DNA of 64,000 nt, taken from NCBI RefSeq assembly GCF_021568905.1, contig NZ_JAKGSB010000003.1, positions 186,001 through 250,000 on the forward strand. The letters are read 5' to 3'. This document shows positions 19,961 to 29,319 of the stretch, piece by piece (within the stretch, counting starts at the first letter, position 1; every line of letters begins with the position of its first letter). Under the pieces are notes generated by a model. It was not told the origin of the DNA and made no database searches. It worked only from the letters and a program-made list of their open reading frames with translations. The DNA comes from Zavarzinia marina (GTDB lineage: Bacteria; Pseudomonadota; Alphaproteobacteria; Zavarziniales; Zavarziniaceae). The translations under genes and the position numbers were made by a program.

Positions 19961-21061
19961 TCAAGCCTTGCTGCCGTCGCCCACAGCATCCGCCACGCTG
20001 GCGAAACCGTCCCTGGCCAGCAGATCGGCCAATTCGCGCTTGATGGCGCGGGCGATGGCGGGGCCTCGAAACACCATGCCGGTATAGAGCTGGATCAGAT
20101 TGGCGCCGGCGCGGATCTTGGCGTAGGCGTCCGCCCCGGTGAAGACGCCGCCGACCCCGACGAGCACCGCCTCCGGCCCCGATTCGCGGCGGATCGCGGC
20201 CAGCAGCGCGGTCGAGGCGGGAAAGACCGGCCGGCCCGACAGGCCGCCGCGTTCGATCTGCTTCAGGTCGGTCAGGCTGGTCGGGCGCGCCGCGCTCGTG
20301 TTGGCGACGACGAGGCCGGCGAGACCGTGGCGCAGCGTCACCGCCGCGATCGCCAGCGCCTCCGCCTCCGTCAGGTCGGAGGCCAGCTTGACCAGCATCG
20401 GCGTCCTGCAGCCGCCCCGCACGTCGAGCAGGCGGCGCAGCAGATCGTCGAGCCGCCCGGGATCCTGGAACATGCGCCCGTTCTTCGTGTTCGGACAGGA
20501 GACATCCACGGTGAGGTAGTCGGCGATGGGCGCGAAAGTCTGCACGAGGCGCACGAAATCCTCGGCCGGGGCGTCGGACGACGTATTGCTGGCGAGGTTG
20601 ACCCCCAGCGGAAAGCCCGGCCGCCGCGCCGCGCGCACCCGCGCGGCGACCGCGATTTCGCCTTCGTTGTTGAAGCCCATGCGGTTGATCGCCGCGAAAT
20701 CGCCATCAAGCCGAAACAGCCTTGGGCGAGGATTGCCCGGCTGGGGCTTGGGCGTGACGCCGCCCACTTCCGCGAAGCCGAAGCCGAGGCGGCGGAGATG
20801 GCGCGCGGCGACGGCGTTCTTGTCGAAGCCCGCGGCCAGACCGATCGGATTGGCGAAGGCGATCCCCATGGCCGCGACCGCGAGGGATTGAGGATCTTTT
20901 TCGCCGCATGAGGGAAAAAGACCGCGCCGGAGCATGCCGAGGGCGAGACCATGGGCGGTTTCCGGGTCAAGATGGCGAAGGAACGGCCACGCCAGCCGGT
21001 AGAGGCCGATGGGGGTCGGGGAGTCCGGGGCGCGGGGCTCCGAATGGGTGTCTGAATTCAT
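19961..21061 (-). CDS. pyrD: Dihydroorotate dehydrogenase, class 2-like
   Basis: PyrD oxidises dihydroorotate to orotate with FMN in pyrimidine synthesis. Length (366 residues) and the N-terminal helical extension (residues 18-50, YRLAWPFLRHLDPE) fit the membrane-associated, quinone-reducing class 2. FMN-site motifs are NPIGLAAGFDKNA, GGVTPKPQPGNPRPR and NRMGFNNEG. Oddly, the catalytic loop reads VDVSCPNTKNGR at residues 185-196. Class 2 enzymes have Ser at the position of Cys189 and Asn at that of Asp186. The gene is divergent from tamA with only about 75 bases between the preferred starts. Confidence 0.9.
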   Translation of the reverse strand: MNSDTHSEPRAPDSPTPIGLYRLAWPFLRHLDPETAHGLALGMLRRGLFPSCGEKDPQSLAVAAMGIAFANPIGLAAGFDKNAVAARHLRRLGFGFAEVGGVTPKPQPGNPRPRLFRLDGDFAAINRMGFNNEGEIAVAARVRAARRPGFPLGVNLASNTSSDAPAEDFVRLVQTFAPIADYLTVDVSCPNTKNGRMFQDPGRLDDLLRRLLDVRGGCRTPMLVKLASDLTEAEALAIAAVTLRHGLAGLVVANTSAARPTSLTDLKQIERGGLSGRPVFPASTALLAAIRRESGPEAVLVGVGGVFTGADAYAKIRAGANLIQLYTGMVFRGPAIARAIKRELADLLARDGFASVADAVGDGSKA

Positions 21062-21135
21062 GATGGTGGGACGCTAGCGGAATGCGGGTCGGCTTTGAAG
21101 TGCGGGAACGGCGGAACTTGCGGTCAGGGGGGAAT

Positions 21136-22920
21136 GTGCGGGGTCGATGGAATTGGGGAATGCTCGTCGGGCTGGTGCTTCTGCTGCTCGGCCAGCCCGG
21201 CATCGCGCTGGCGCGGACGCCCTATGCCTTCTCCCTGACCGGCATGCCGGACGAGACCACCCGCAACCTGTTCGAGGAGACGAGCGAGCTGATCGCCCGC
21301 AAGGACGAGCCGCCGCCCAGCCGCACGGCGCTGCGCAACCGCATCCGGGGCGATCTCGAACGGATCCGCCAGGTCCTGAACGCCTATGGCTATTTCGATG
21401 CCAGGATCGAGGTCGAGACCGACGAGGAGGCGGAGCCCGTGCCCGTCGCCGTCAAGGTGACGGCCGGTCCGCGCTATGACGTCGGCACCATCCGCATGAC
21501 CGATCCGGGCGGCGTCGCCCTCGGCCCCGGGCTGTCGCCGCCGCCCCTCCTCATGGCGCTGAAGGAAGGCCAGCCCTACGAGGCGCAGCCCGTGCTGGAC
21601 AGCGAAGGCACGATCCTCTCCTATCTCGGCCGCCAGGGCCGGCCCTTCGCCCGGGTCGATCACCGCGATGTCGTGCTGGACCGCGACGCCGGCGTGGTGA
21701 ACGTGACCTGGGCCATCGACTACGGTCCCCGCGTCACCTTCGGCCCGGTCCGCTTCGAGGGGCTGGAGCGCCTGAAGGACAAGCCGGCGCGCGCCCTGAT
21801 CCGCTGGGAGGAGGGCGAGATCGTCGACATCGACAAGGTCGAGGAGACGCGCCAGGCCTTCGTCGCCACCGGCCTGCTGCGCGGCGTGAACATCGACCTC
21901 GAACGCCCGCCGGCGGGCGGGACGGTGGCCCCGGTCCTGATCCGCCTGACGGAATCGCCGCCGCGCACCATCGGCGGCGGCATCCGCTATTCGACCAGCG
22001 AGGGCGCGGGCGTGCGCGCCTTCTGGGAACACCGCAACCTGCTGGGCGGGCGCGAATCGCTGCGCGTGACCGCCGATGTGGCGATGACCGGCTATTCCCT
22101 GGCGGCCAAGGCGAAGAAGCCGGATTTCGAATGGAACGGCGTCGATCTCGTGTTCCAGGCCGAGGCGGCGCAGGAGGAACTCGACGCCTACGACCGCGAC
22201 AGCCTTCTGATCGGCGGCGGCCTCGAATGGCGCTATTCGCCGCAATGGTTCTTTTCGGGCGGCCTGACCTTCGAGCAGAGCGCGATCGACGACAACGGCA
22301 AGACCGAGAACTACACCCTGTTCGGACTGCCCGTGGTGGCGCGCAACGATACCTCCAACGATGCCCTGGATCCGACCAACGGCCATCGCCTGACCTTCGC
22401 CCTGACACCCTATTACGACCTCGCGGGGACGGCGGGCACCTTCATCGTCGGCCAGGCCAGCGGTTCCACCTATCTGCCCCTCGACGATGCCGAGGATTAC
22501 GTGCTGGCACTGCGTGCGGCCCTCGGCGCCACCTTCGGCGGCTCCACCCTGTCGCTGCCGGCGGACAAGCGATTCTATGCCGGCGGCGGCAATTCGGTGC
22601 GGGGCTTCGCCTATCAGGCGGCCGGCCCGCTCGGCGTCGACGGCGATCCCCAGGGCGGCAAATCGATGCTGACCGGCGCCGTGGAATTGCGCTGGCGCGT
22701 GACCGAAAGCATCGGCGTCGTACCCTTCGTCGACGTCGGCAGCGTCTATGACGACAGCCTGCCCGACTTCGGTGCCGATCTCTTCATCGGCGCCGGCCTT
22801 GGGCTGCGCTATCGCTCGCCCATCGGGCCGCTGCGCCTCGACGTGGCGACGCCGGTCTCGGGCAAGCGCGACAGCGACGATATCGTGCAGATCTATATTT
22901 CCATCGGCCAGGCGTTCTGA
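21136..22920 (+). CDS. tamA: Translocation and assembly module outer-membrane protein TamA
   Basis: TamA is a BamA-like outer-membrane protein that works with TamB in envelope assembly or lipid transport. POTRA-like segments fill about residues 30-260, and a 16-strand barrel follows. GGGNSVRGFAYQ is the characteristic VRGF motif, and the C-terminus ends in a strand with a terminal phenylalanine. The frame is open from an ATG at 21082, but the GTG at 21136 follows an AGGGGGGA site and gives a proper signal peptide (VRGRWNWGMLVGLVLLLLG), so I chose it; the product has 594 residues. tamB follows 13 bases later. Confidence 0.92.
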   Translation: MRGRWNWGMLVGLVLLLLGQPGIALARTPYAFSLTGMPDETTRNLFEETSELIARKDEPPPSRTALRNRIRGDLERIRQVLNAYGYFDARIEVETDEEAEPVPVAVKVTAGPRYDVGTIRMTDPGGVALGPGLSPPPLLMALKEGQPYEAQPVLDSEGTILSYLGRQGRPFARVDHRDVVLDRDAGVVNVTWAIDYGPRVTFGPVRFEGLERLKDKPARALIRWEEGEIVDIDKVEETRQAFVATGLLRGVNIDLERPPAGGTVAPVLIRLTESPPRTIGGGIRYSTSEGAGVRAFWEHRNLLGGRESLRVTADVAMTGYSLAAKAKKPDFEWNGVDLVFQAEAAQEELDAYDRDSLLIGGGLEWRYSPQWFFSGGLTFEQSAIDDNGKTENYTLFGLPVVARNDTSNDALDPTNGHRLTFALTPYYDLAGTAGTFIVGQASGSTYLPLDDAEDYVLALRAALGATFGGSTLSLPADKRFYAGGGNSVRGFAYQAAGPLGVDGDPQGGKSMLTGAVELRWRVTESIGVVPFVDVGSVYDDSLPDFGADLFIGAGLGLRYRSPIGPLRLDVATPVSGKRDSDDIVQIYISIGQAF

Positions 22921-22933
22921 GGGAGGCGACGGC

Positions 22934-25900
22934 ATGACCACCCCGAACCCTGCCCCGAACCCCACGCCCAATCCGAACCCCAGGCCCGATCCCGCGCGGA
23001 AGCGGCGCCTGCCCCGCGCCCTGAAATGGACCGGGATCACGCTGGCCGTGCCCCTCGTCCTGATCGGCGCGGTCCTCGGCGCGCTGCAGGTGCCGGCGGT
23101 GAAGACCATGATCGCCGAACAGGTTTCGGACATGGTCTCCGGCCCCGATTTCGCCCTGAAGCTGGACGGGCTTTCGGGCGGCATGCCTTTCGGCCCGCGT
23201 CTCGCCCGGGTCGAACTGGGCGACGGGGACGGCACATGGCTGGTGCTGGAGCAGGCCGCCGTCTCCCTAGATCCCTGGGCCCTGATCGGCGGGCGCATCC
23301 ATGTCGAAAAGGTCGAGGCGGAACGCCTCACGCTCCACCGCCTGCCCGCCGGCGGTGCCGAGGAAACGCCGCCCAGCGACGAGCCGATGGATCTTTCGGT
23401 GCCGAGCCTGCCCAAGGGGCTCGCCGTCGACCGGCTCGCGGTCGCGGAGATCGTGCTCGATCCCGCCGTGGCGGGGGAGGCGACGCGCCTCGCCCTGAAC
23501 GGGCGTCTCGGCGTCGACGACGCGGGGGCGGCCGGGCTGACCCTGGCCCTCTCCCCCCTCGAAGGGGAGCACGCGCCGCGCCTCGACGTCGAAGCCCTGC
23601 ACCGGCCGGCGGACGACGTGCTGACCCTCAACCTCGTGCTGGACGAACCGGCGGGGGGGCCGATCTCGCGCATCGCCGGCCTGCCCGGCGACCGCCCCAT
23701 CCATCTCGCCGTCGAAGGCGAAGGCCCTCTCACCGCCTTCGATGCCAGGATCGAGGCCGCCGCGGCCGGTGCCGGCCTCGACGGGCGTCTGCAGCTGGCG
23801 CGGACGGCGGAAGGCATCGCCCTCGCCCTGGTGGCCAAGGCCGATCCCGGCCCCTTCGCCCCGCCCGAGATCGCGCCCCTGCTGGCGGGCGAGGCGCCGG
23901 GGCTCGACATCGGCCTCGAGGCCGAAATGGCCGGATCGCGCCTTCTCCTGCGCGGCCTGACGCTGGCGGCAAACGGCCTCGCCCTCAAGGCCGACGGTCT
24001 GTTGGAGGATGGGCGCGACGCCTCCCTCAACGCGACCATCGATCTGGCGCCCGACGCCGATCTGCCGGCCCTGGCCGCCGTGCCGCCGGCGCTCCGCCCC
24101 GGCCGGGTGACGCTGGCCGCCGTCGCCGCCCTCGATACCGGCCATGTCGAGGTCTCGCGCCTCGGGGTCGAGGCACCGGGGGCGGCGATCGCCGGCACCT
24201 TGGCATTGGCCGAGCATTTCGACGGCCTGACCGGCACTTTCGACGTCGCCCTGCCCAGGCTGGCGGATCTGCCGGCGGGCGGGCTCACCGGGGGGGCGAC
24301 GGCGCGCCTCTCGGTCGATGGCATGCTGGCGGACCCGGATCTCGGCTTCTCGGTCGCGATCGCGGGCAAGGACATCGGCGGCGCGGACGAGGATCCGCTG
24401 CCGCGGCTTCTGGGCGCCGCGCCCGACGTCACCCTGGCCGGGCGCTACGCGACGGCCGGCATCACGGTCGAGACGCTGGCGCTGCGCACCGCCGCCGCCA
24501 CGCTCGACGCTTCCGGCCGTTTCGATCCGGCCGACGGCGCGATCGAGGCCAAGCTCGCCCTGGTGGCGGAGGATCTGGCCCGGCTCGAGGCGGGCGGCAT
24601 ATCGGGCAGCGCCCATGTCGACGGTACCGTCGGCGGCACCATCGACCTGCCGGTGATCGATCTCACCGTCGACGGCAAGGCTCTGTCCGTCGGCGGCACC
24701 GAAGTCGGCGACCCCAGCCTGGTCATGAAGGCGACACCCGATCCCGCCGCCGGCACCTCGAGCGGGCGTTTCGATCTGGCGCTGGGCGGGGCATGGCCGG
24801 TCGCTCTCGGCGCCGATCTCCTGTTCGACGGCGAAAGGGCGGTGGTCAGCGCCATCGACGGCACCGCCCTCGGTGCCAGGATCGGCGGCGACGTCGCCTA
24901 TGGCCTGGAGACGGGGGAGATTACGGGCGGCCTGAAGATCGCGGCCGCGCGGCTCGACGGCTTTTCCGCCCTCGCCGGGCAGAAGCTGGCCGGGGCCTTG
25001 AACATCGATCTCGCGCTGGCGCCCCGGAACGGTGGCCAGGGCGCCGACCTGACCCTGGACGGGCGCGACATCGCCGCCTCGGGCGTCACCGTGGGCCGGC
25101 TTTCGGCCAAGGCGGCGCTGGACGATCTGCTGGGCGCCGGGCGCGGCCGGGCCGAGGTGACGGCGAGCGCCGTCGCCAGCGGCAAGGCCGTGATCGACCG
25201 CCTCGCCGCCAAGGCGGATCTCGCGTCCTTCGACAATGTCGCCTTTACCGTGGATCTTGCGGGCGGCGTGCCGGCGCCGCTCGGCCTTTCGGGCAAGGGC
25301 AGTTTCGATGCCCGGGGGGCCGTACCGCAACTGACCGTCGCGAAGCTCGACGGGCAATTGGCCGAGACGCCCTTCGGGCTGCGCAAGCCGCTCACGGTCG
25401 CGCTCGGCCCCCAGACGGCGGTGAGGGACATCGCGCTCGCCTTCGGCAAGGCCCGGGCGGAGGGTGGCGTCACGCTCGGTCGGGCGATGGCCGGCAAGCT
25501 GTCGGTCACCGGCTTCGATTTCGCCGATCTCGCCGGCCTGATGCCGGCGGCGGATCTGCCCGGGGGCACGGTCGACCTGACCCTCAGCCTCGACGGTGCC
25601 GCGGGCGAACTGACGCTGGCGGGGCGCGGGCTGCGCCCGCCGGCCTCGGTGGTCGACGTCGCCGTGGCCGACATGCCGCGCCCCGATCTGGATGCCACCA
25701 TCAAGTGGCGGCGTAATCAGGCGGATCTCGATCTCGCCGTCACCGGCATCCGCGAGGCCGAGATCAGGGCAACCGGCACCATTCCCGTGCGCATCGACGG
25801 CGGCATCCCCATGCCGGACGAAAAGGGCGCGATGGACGTCGCGCTCCAGGTGAACGCCAATCTGCGCCGGCTGGCGCCCCTGCTCCCCCTCGGCGACAAC

Positions 25901-27154
25901 GAGATCCGGGGCCGGCTGGCCGTGGACGCCCGTGTCGGCGGCAGCGTCGGCGCGCCGGAGCCGACCGGGCGCCTGACCCTGAGCAAGGGACGCTTCACCA
26001 ACGGTCTGTCCGGCTTCGAACTGCGCGACATGGAGATGGCGCTGGCCTTCACCGGGGAAAGCGCCACCATCGAAAGCCTGACCGCGACCGACGGCGAGGG
26101 CGGCACGCTAACCGGCACCGGCTCCGCCCGGCAGACGGCGGACGGCGATTTCGCCCTCGACGCGGCGATCAAGGCCGTGGGCCTGCGCTTCACCCGACTC
26201 GATCTCGCCACCACCTCGGGCGACATCGACATGACGGTCAAGGGCACCGCGACCGCGCCCGAGGTGACGGGCAAGGTGGTGATCCAGCGCGGCAACGTCG
26301 AAATCTCGGCCAGGGTCCCGGTCTCCGTGCCGGTGGTCGAGGTGCGCGATGCCGGCGGCGGCCAGGCGCCGACGGATCTGTCGGTGCCCGGCGGCGACGC
26401 GAAGGGCAAGCCTCCGGCGGTCGGCCATATCGACCTCACGGTCGAGGCGCCGGGGCAATTCTTCGTCCGGGGCCGGGGCCTCGATTCCGAATGGCGCGGC
26501 AACCTGAAACTGGCGGGGCCGATCACCGCGCCGGATGCGCGCGGCGGCTTCGAGGTGGTGCGCGGCACCTATACGCTGGCGGGCCGGCCCTTCGCCATTT
26601 CCGAGGGATCGCTGACCTTCCCTTCGGGCCTCGGGGCGCCGCCGCAGATCACGGTGATCGCCTCCGCCCCGGCGGACGACGTCGAGGCCAAGATCGCCAT
26701 CACCGGCCCGGTGACCGCCCTGAAGATCGACCTGTCGTCGGAACCGGCGCTACCCAACGACGAAGTGCTGAGCCGGGTGCTGTTCGGGCGTTCCGTCGCC
26801 AATCTGACCACCAGCCAGGCGATCCGTCTCGGCCAGACGGCGCTGGAGCTGAGCGGCAAGGGCGGCGGCGACGTCCTGGGCGGGGTGCGCGACGCGCTCG
26901 GCCTCGATCGGCTGGACATCGGCTCGGACGACAGCGCCGACACCAGCGGTTCGGGCGGCGCCCTGGCGGGCACCAGCCTGTCGGCCGGGCGCTATATCGC
27001 CGACGGCGTCTATCTCGGGTTCGAGCAGGGGCTGACACCCAATTCGGGCTCGGTCAACATCGAGGTCGAGGTCTATCCCCGGGTCACCGTCGAGGGCAGC
27101 ATCGGCCAGGCCGACAGTTCCGCCGTCGGCCTCAACTACAAGTTCGACTATTAG
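22934..27154 (+). CDS. tamB: Translocation and assembly module inner-membrane protein TamB
   Basis: TamB is an AsmA-like giant that spans the periplasm from an N-terminal inner-membrane helix to TamA. The 1,406-residue protein has a transmembrane helix around residues 35-55. A long repetitive beta-taco region rich in Gly, Ala, Leu and Asp follows. The conserved C-terminal DUF490 domain contains EPALPNDEVLSRVLFGRSV and ends NYKFDY, with a terminal aromatic residue as expected. The first 25 residues are an Asn-Pro-rich cytoplasmic tail. GGAGG precedes the ATG at 22934. The gene is adjacent to tamA, as in most proteobacteria. Confidence 0.95.
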   Translation: MTTPNPAPNPTPNPNPRPDPARKRRLPRALKWTGITLAVPLVLIGAVLGALQVPAVKTMIAEQVSDMVSGPDFALKLDGLSGGMPFGPRLARVELGDGDGTWLVLEQAAVSLDPWALIGGRIHVEKVEAERLTLHRLPAGGAEETPPSDEPMDLSVPSLPKGLAVDRLAVAEIVLDPAVAGEATRLALNGRLGVDDAGAAGLTLALSPLEGEHAPRLDVEALHRPADDVLTLNLVLDEPAGGPISRIAGLPGDRPIHLAVEGEGPLTAFDARIEAAAAGAGLDGRLQLARTAEGIALALVAKADPGPFAPPEIAPLLAGEAPGLDIGLEAEMAGSRLLLRGLTLAANGLALKADGLLEDGRDASLNATIDLAPDADLPALAAVPPALRPGRVTLAAVAALDTGHVEVSRLGVEAPGAAIAGTLALAEHFDGLTGTFDVALPRLADLPAGGLTGGATARLSVDGMLADPDLGFSVAIAGKDIGGADEDPLPRLLGAAPDVTLAGRYATAGITVETLALRTAAATLDASGRFDPADGAIEAKLALVAEDLARLEAGGISGSAHVDGTVGGTIDLPVIDLTVDGKALSVGGTEVGDPSLVMKATPDPAAGTSSGRFDLALGGAWPVALGADLLFDGERAVVSAIDGTALGARIGGDVAYGLETGEITGGLKIAAARLDGFSALAGQKLAGALNIDLALAPRNGGQGADLTLDGRDIAASGVTVGRLSAKAALDDLLGAGRGRAEVTASAVASGKAVIDRLAAKADLASFDNVAFTVDLAGGVPAPLGLSGKGSFDARGAVPQLTVAKLDGQLAETPFGLRKPLTVALGPQTAVRDIALAFGKARAEGGVTLGRAMAGKLSVTGFDFADLAGLMPAADLPGGTVDLTLSLDGAAGELTLAGRGLRPPASVVDVAVADMPRPDLDATIKWRRNQADLDLAVTGIREAEIRATGTIPVRIDGGIPMPDEKGAMDVALQVNANLRRLAPLLPLGDNEIRGRLAVDARVGGSVGAPEPTGRLTLSKGRFTNGLSGFELRDMEMALAFTGESATIESLTATDGEGGTLTGTGSARQTADGDFALDAAIKAVGLRFTRLDLATTSGDIDMTVKGTATAPEVTGKVVIQRGNVEISARVPVSVPVVEVRDAGGGQAPTDLSVPGGDAKGKPPAVGHIDLTVEAPGQFFVRGRGLDSEWRGNLKLAGPITAPDARGGFEVVRGTYTLAGRPFAISEGSLTFPSGLGAPPQITVIASAPADDVEAKIAITGPVTALKIDLSSEPALPNDEVLSRVLFGRSVANLTTSQAIRLGQTALELSGKGGGDVLGGVRDALGLDRLDIGSDDSADTSGSGGALAGTSLSAGRYIADGVYLGFEQGLTPNSGSVNIEVEVYPRVTVEGSIGQADSSAVGLNYKFDY

Positions 27155-27160
27155 AGGCGG

Positions 27161-27679
27161 CTAGTCGAACAGGGCCGATGCGCGCTTGGCGAAATGGCGG
27201 CGATAGCAGCTCTCGACCGCGCCGGCCGTCGTCGACGTGCCCTTCAGGTCGATGCTCCAGGCGCGGCCGTCGGCCAGGGTGAGACGCATGGTGTTGCCGG
27301 CGCGGAACGCCTTCCAGAACGCCTTGTCGAAGCCGAAGCCCGCGCGCAGTTCCCGGTTCGAGACCACGGTCATGCTGGTGAAACGGTCGTAGGCGCCGGC
27401 GATCACCACCTCGACCGCCGAGCGGCCGTCGGTGTCCATCTGCCAGTCGTCGTTCTCGAGATGCAGGTTGAAGCCGCCGTCATAGGCCCGCAGGCCCAGC
27501 GTCATGCCGTCCTTGAACCTGGTCTCGACGCTGCAATGGCTGAAGGCGCCGTCGTCGTTTTCATAGGCATAGGCGGTCCAGAAGCCCTCGACCACCTTGT
27601 CCAGCCGCTTGCCGGCCAGCGCCTGGGTCGCGGCAGCGGTCAGCACCAGGGCCAAGAGGCAGGAAAGGATGGATCGCAT
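27161..27679 (-). CDS. Small secreted protein, tandem paralogue A
   Basis: I do not recognise the family. The 172-residue product has a signal peptide ending around TQALA (residue 22). The mature part starts GKRLDKVVEGFWTAYAYEND and is clearly similar to the gene just upstream (27694-28236), including FWTxYAYxNDDGxFxHC, ETRFxDG, MRLxLADGRxW and LKG. Two cysteines are shared by both proteins and may form a disulfide (inference). The longer frame to 28069 overlaps the paralogue and is rejected. It is 6 bases from the convergent tamB end and probably co-transcribed with its paralogue. Confidence 0.8.
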   Translation of the reverse strand: MRSILSCLLALVLTAAATQALAGKRLDKVVEGFWTAYAYENDDGAFSHCSVETRFKDGMTLGLRAYDGGFNLHLENDDWQMDTDGRSAVEVVIAGAYDRFTSMTVVSNRELRAGFGFDKAFWKAFRAGNTMRLTLADGRAWSIDLKGTSTTAGAVESCYRRHFAKRASALFD

Positions 27680-27693
27680 GGCTGTGCTCCCCT

Positions 27694-28236
27694 TTATTTG
27701 AACATGCCCTTGCGGCCTTCGGGCGAATAGAGGTCGTAGCAGAGGGTGAGCGCCTGGGTCGCCTTGTTGGAACCCTTCAGGCTGACGTTCCAGGACCGCC
27801 CGTCCGCCAGTTCCAGCCGCATTTCGAGACCGGCCTTGAAGGCGCTCCAGAACTCGGGATCGAAGCCGATGCCGGCGATCATGGCGTCGTCGCCCGCGAA
27901 ACCGACGGGCAGGGCGTTGCTGTAGCGCCGGTCGATCCGGACGGTCATCGACGAGCGTCCGCCCGGCTTCAACCGCCAGGCATCGTTCAGCATGACGATG
28001 TTGACGCCGTTCGTCGCCAGCAGGATGGCGAGCATCAGGCCGTCGTCGAAGCGCGTTTCCATGCCGCAATGGCCGAAGCTGCCGTCGTCGTTCTGATAGG
28101 CGTAGGTGGTCCAGAAACCGGACGAGAATTCATCGACCCGGCGCCCGGCATGGGCAGGCACCGCGCCGAGGGACAGCGCCAGGACCAGTGCCGCGGCGGC
28201 GCGCGCGGCTCGGCTGAAGATCGCGGAAAATGTCAT
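27694..28236 (-). CDS. Small secreted protein, tandem paralogue B
   Basis: The product has 180 residues and a signal peptide ending near PAHA (residue 30). It shares a pattern of conserved aromatic, Asp/Gly and Cys residues with the product of 27161-27679, of which it is a tandem duplicate; the two genes are separated by 14 bases. No enzyme motif is visible, so it is more likely a binding or structural periplasmic protein. It lies downstream of the alpha-E/ATP-grasp operon on the same strand, beyond a terminator-like hairpin. That makes it a possible but unproven partner of that system. Confidence 0.8.
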   Translation of the reverse strand: MTFSAIFSRAARAAAALVLALSLGAVPAHAGRRVDEFSSGFWTTYAYQNDDGSFGHCGMETRFDDGLMLAILLATNGVNIVMLNDAWRLKPGGRSSMTVRIDRRYSNALPVGFAGDDAMIAGIGFDPEFWSAFKAGLEMRLELADGRSWNVSLKGSNKATQALTLCYDLYSPEGRKGMFK

Positions 28237-28276
28237 CGAACCCCCATCCCCCCGGATGTCGTCCGGCAGAATAGCA

Positions 28277-28310
28277 GCGCCGCCCCCGAAAGACGAGACG
28301 GGGGCGGCGC
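28277..28310 (-). terminator. Hairpin after the alpha-E operon
   Basis: GCGCCGCCCCCG at 28277-28288 pairs perfectly with CGGGGGCGGCGC at 28299-28310 around a 10-base loop. It is about 40 bases downstream of the alpha-E stop codon on the minus strand. Only a mildly T-rich stretch (TGCTATTCT) follows. It probably ends or attenuates the five-gene operon. Confidence 0.5.
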
Positions 28311-28347
28311 GAAGGGGGCGGGACTCCGGGGATCGGGACCCCGGGGA

Positions 28348-29319
28348 TCAGGCCGCCTGGTCGGGCGTCGCCGAATGGCCGAAGAACGACATGCCGAGAT
28401 CGTCGGTGATGGAGATCAGCTGCAACTGCACCCAGTCCAGGAATTCGTGCAGCCCGCCGCCCAGCACCATCTCGATCGAGCGGTTGGCGAGGGTGCCGCG
28501 AATGCCGTCGAGGATTTCCAGGGTGCGGTTGCCCGCCCGCAGGCCGTAGCGCTGGCGCAGGCGCATGACGATCTCGTCGATCTGGGCGACGCAGACCGCC
28601 AGCGAGCGCGGGAAGGCCGGGTTGAAGATCAGGAAGCCGGCGACCGAGGCCGGGCTCATGCCGCGCGGCTGGACCCGGCGATAGGCGTGATAGCCGGCGG
28701 CGGAGCGCAGAAGCGCGTTCCACTGCGACACATCGAGGGGGGAGCCCACCTCGGCGGCGCTCGGCAGCAGCATGTGATACTTGATGTCGAGCATGCGGGT
28801 ACTTTGGTCCGCGCGTTCCAGAAGCTTGCCGAGCTGATAGAAATACCAGCCCTCGTCGCGGTACAGCGTGCCTTCCAGGATGCCGGTGTGGGTCTGGCAG
28901 CCTTCCTTGATCTTGCTGCACACCCGCGAGAGATCGGCGCGGCCGACCTCGACCGGGCTCAGACCCTTCATCCAGGCATGGAACATGTTGATCTGCGTCC
29001 ACAGCTCGGTCGAGATCAGCGGGCGCAGCGTGCGGGCGTTGTCCCGGGCCATCTTCAGGCACGACAGGATCGAGCTCGGGTTCTCGGCATCCAGCATATA
29101 GTAGTGGATCACCGTGTTCGCGGTCGCGGCCTGGTGCTTCTTGAAGAAGGGTTCGGCATCGGCGTGCAGATGCACGATCGACAGCCAGTTCTGCGAGCCG
29201 CGCGCGTCGCGGCTGAAGGTCTCGTTGACGTCGAGAATACGCGCCAGGTTCTCGGCCCGCTCCATATTGCGGGCGAGCCAGAACATGTCTTCGGCGAAAC
29301 GGGCAAGAAGTCTAGCCAA
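28348..29319 (-). CDS. Stand-alone alpha-E domain protein (DUF403)
   Basis: Alpha-E proteins are all-helical and always accompany circularly permuted ATP-grasp enzymes; their exact role is unknown. The 323-residue product has the signature N-terminus FAEDMFWLARNMERAENLAR. The start is TTG, overlapping the end of the ATP-grasp gene by 8 bases, and family alignment supports it (MxxRxAxxMFWLxRxxERA). An ATG at 29286 would cut into the conserved helix. It is the last gene of the five-gene operon and a paralogue of the C-terminal part of the fused protein at 31723-34344. Confidence 0.9.
   Translation of the reverse strand: MARLLARFAEDMFWLARNMERAENLARILDVNETFSRDARGSQNWLSIVHLHADAEPFFKKHQAATANTVIHYYMLDAENPSSILSCLKMARDNARTLRPLISTELWTQINMFHAWMKGLSPVEVGRADLSRVCSKIKEGCQTHTGILEGTLYRDEGWYFYQLGKLLERADQSTRMLDIKYHMLLPSAAEVGSPLDVSQWNALLRSAAGYHAYRRVQPRGMSPASVAGFLIFNPAFPRSLAVCVAQIDEIVMRLRQRYGLRAGNRTLEILDGIRGTLANRSIEMVLGGGLHEFLDWVQLQLISITDDLGMSFFGHSATPDQAA

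Noticed and set aside
21124-24432. A 1,102-codon minus-strand frame across tamA and tamB
   Set aside because: It lies antisense to tamA and the start of tamB and consists of Arg/Ala/Pro/Ser-rich sequence without any motif.
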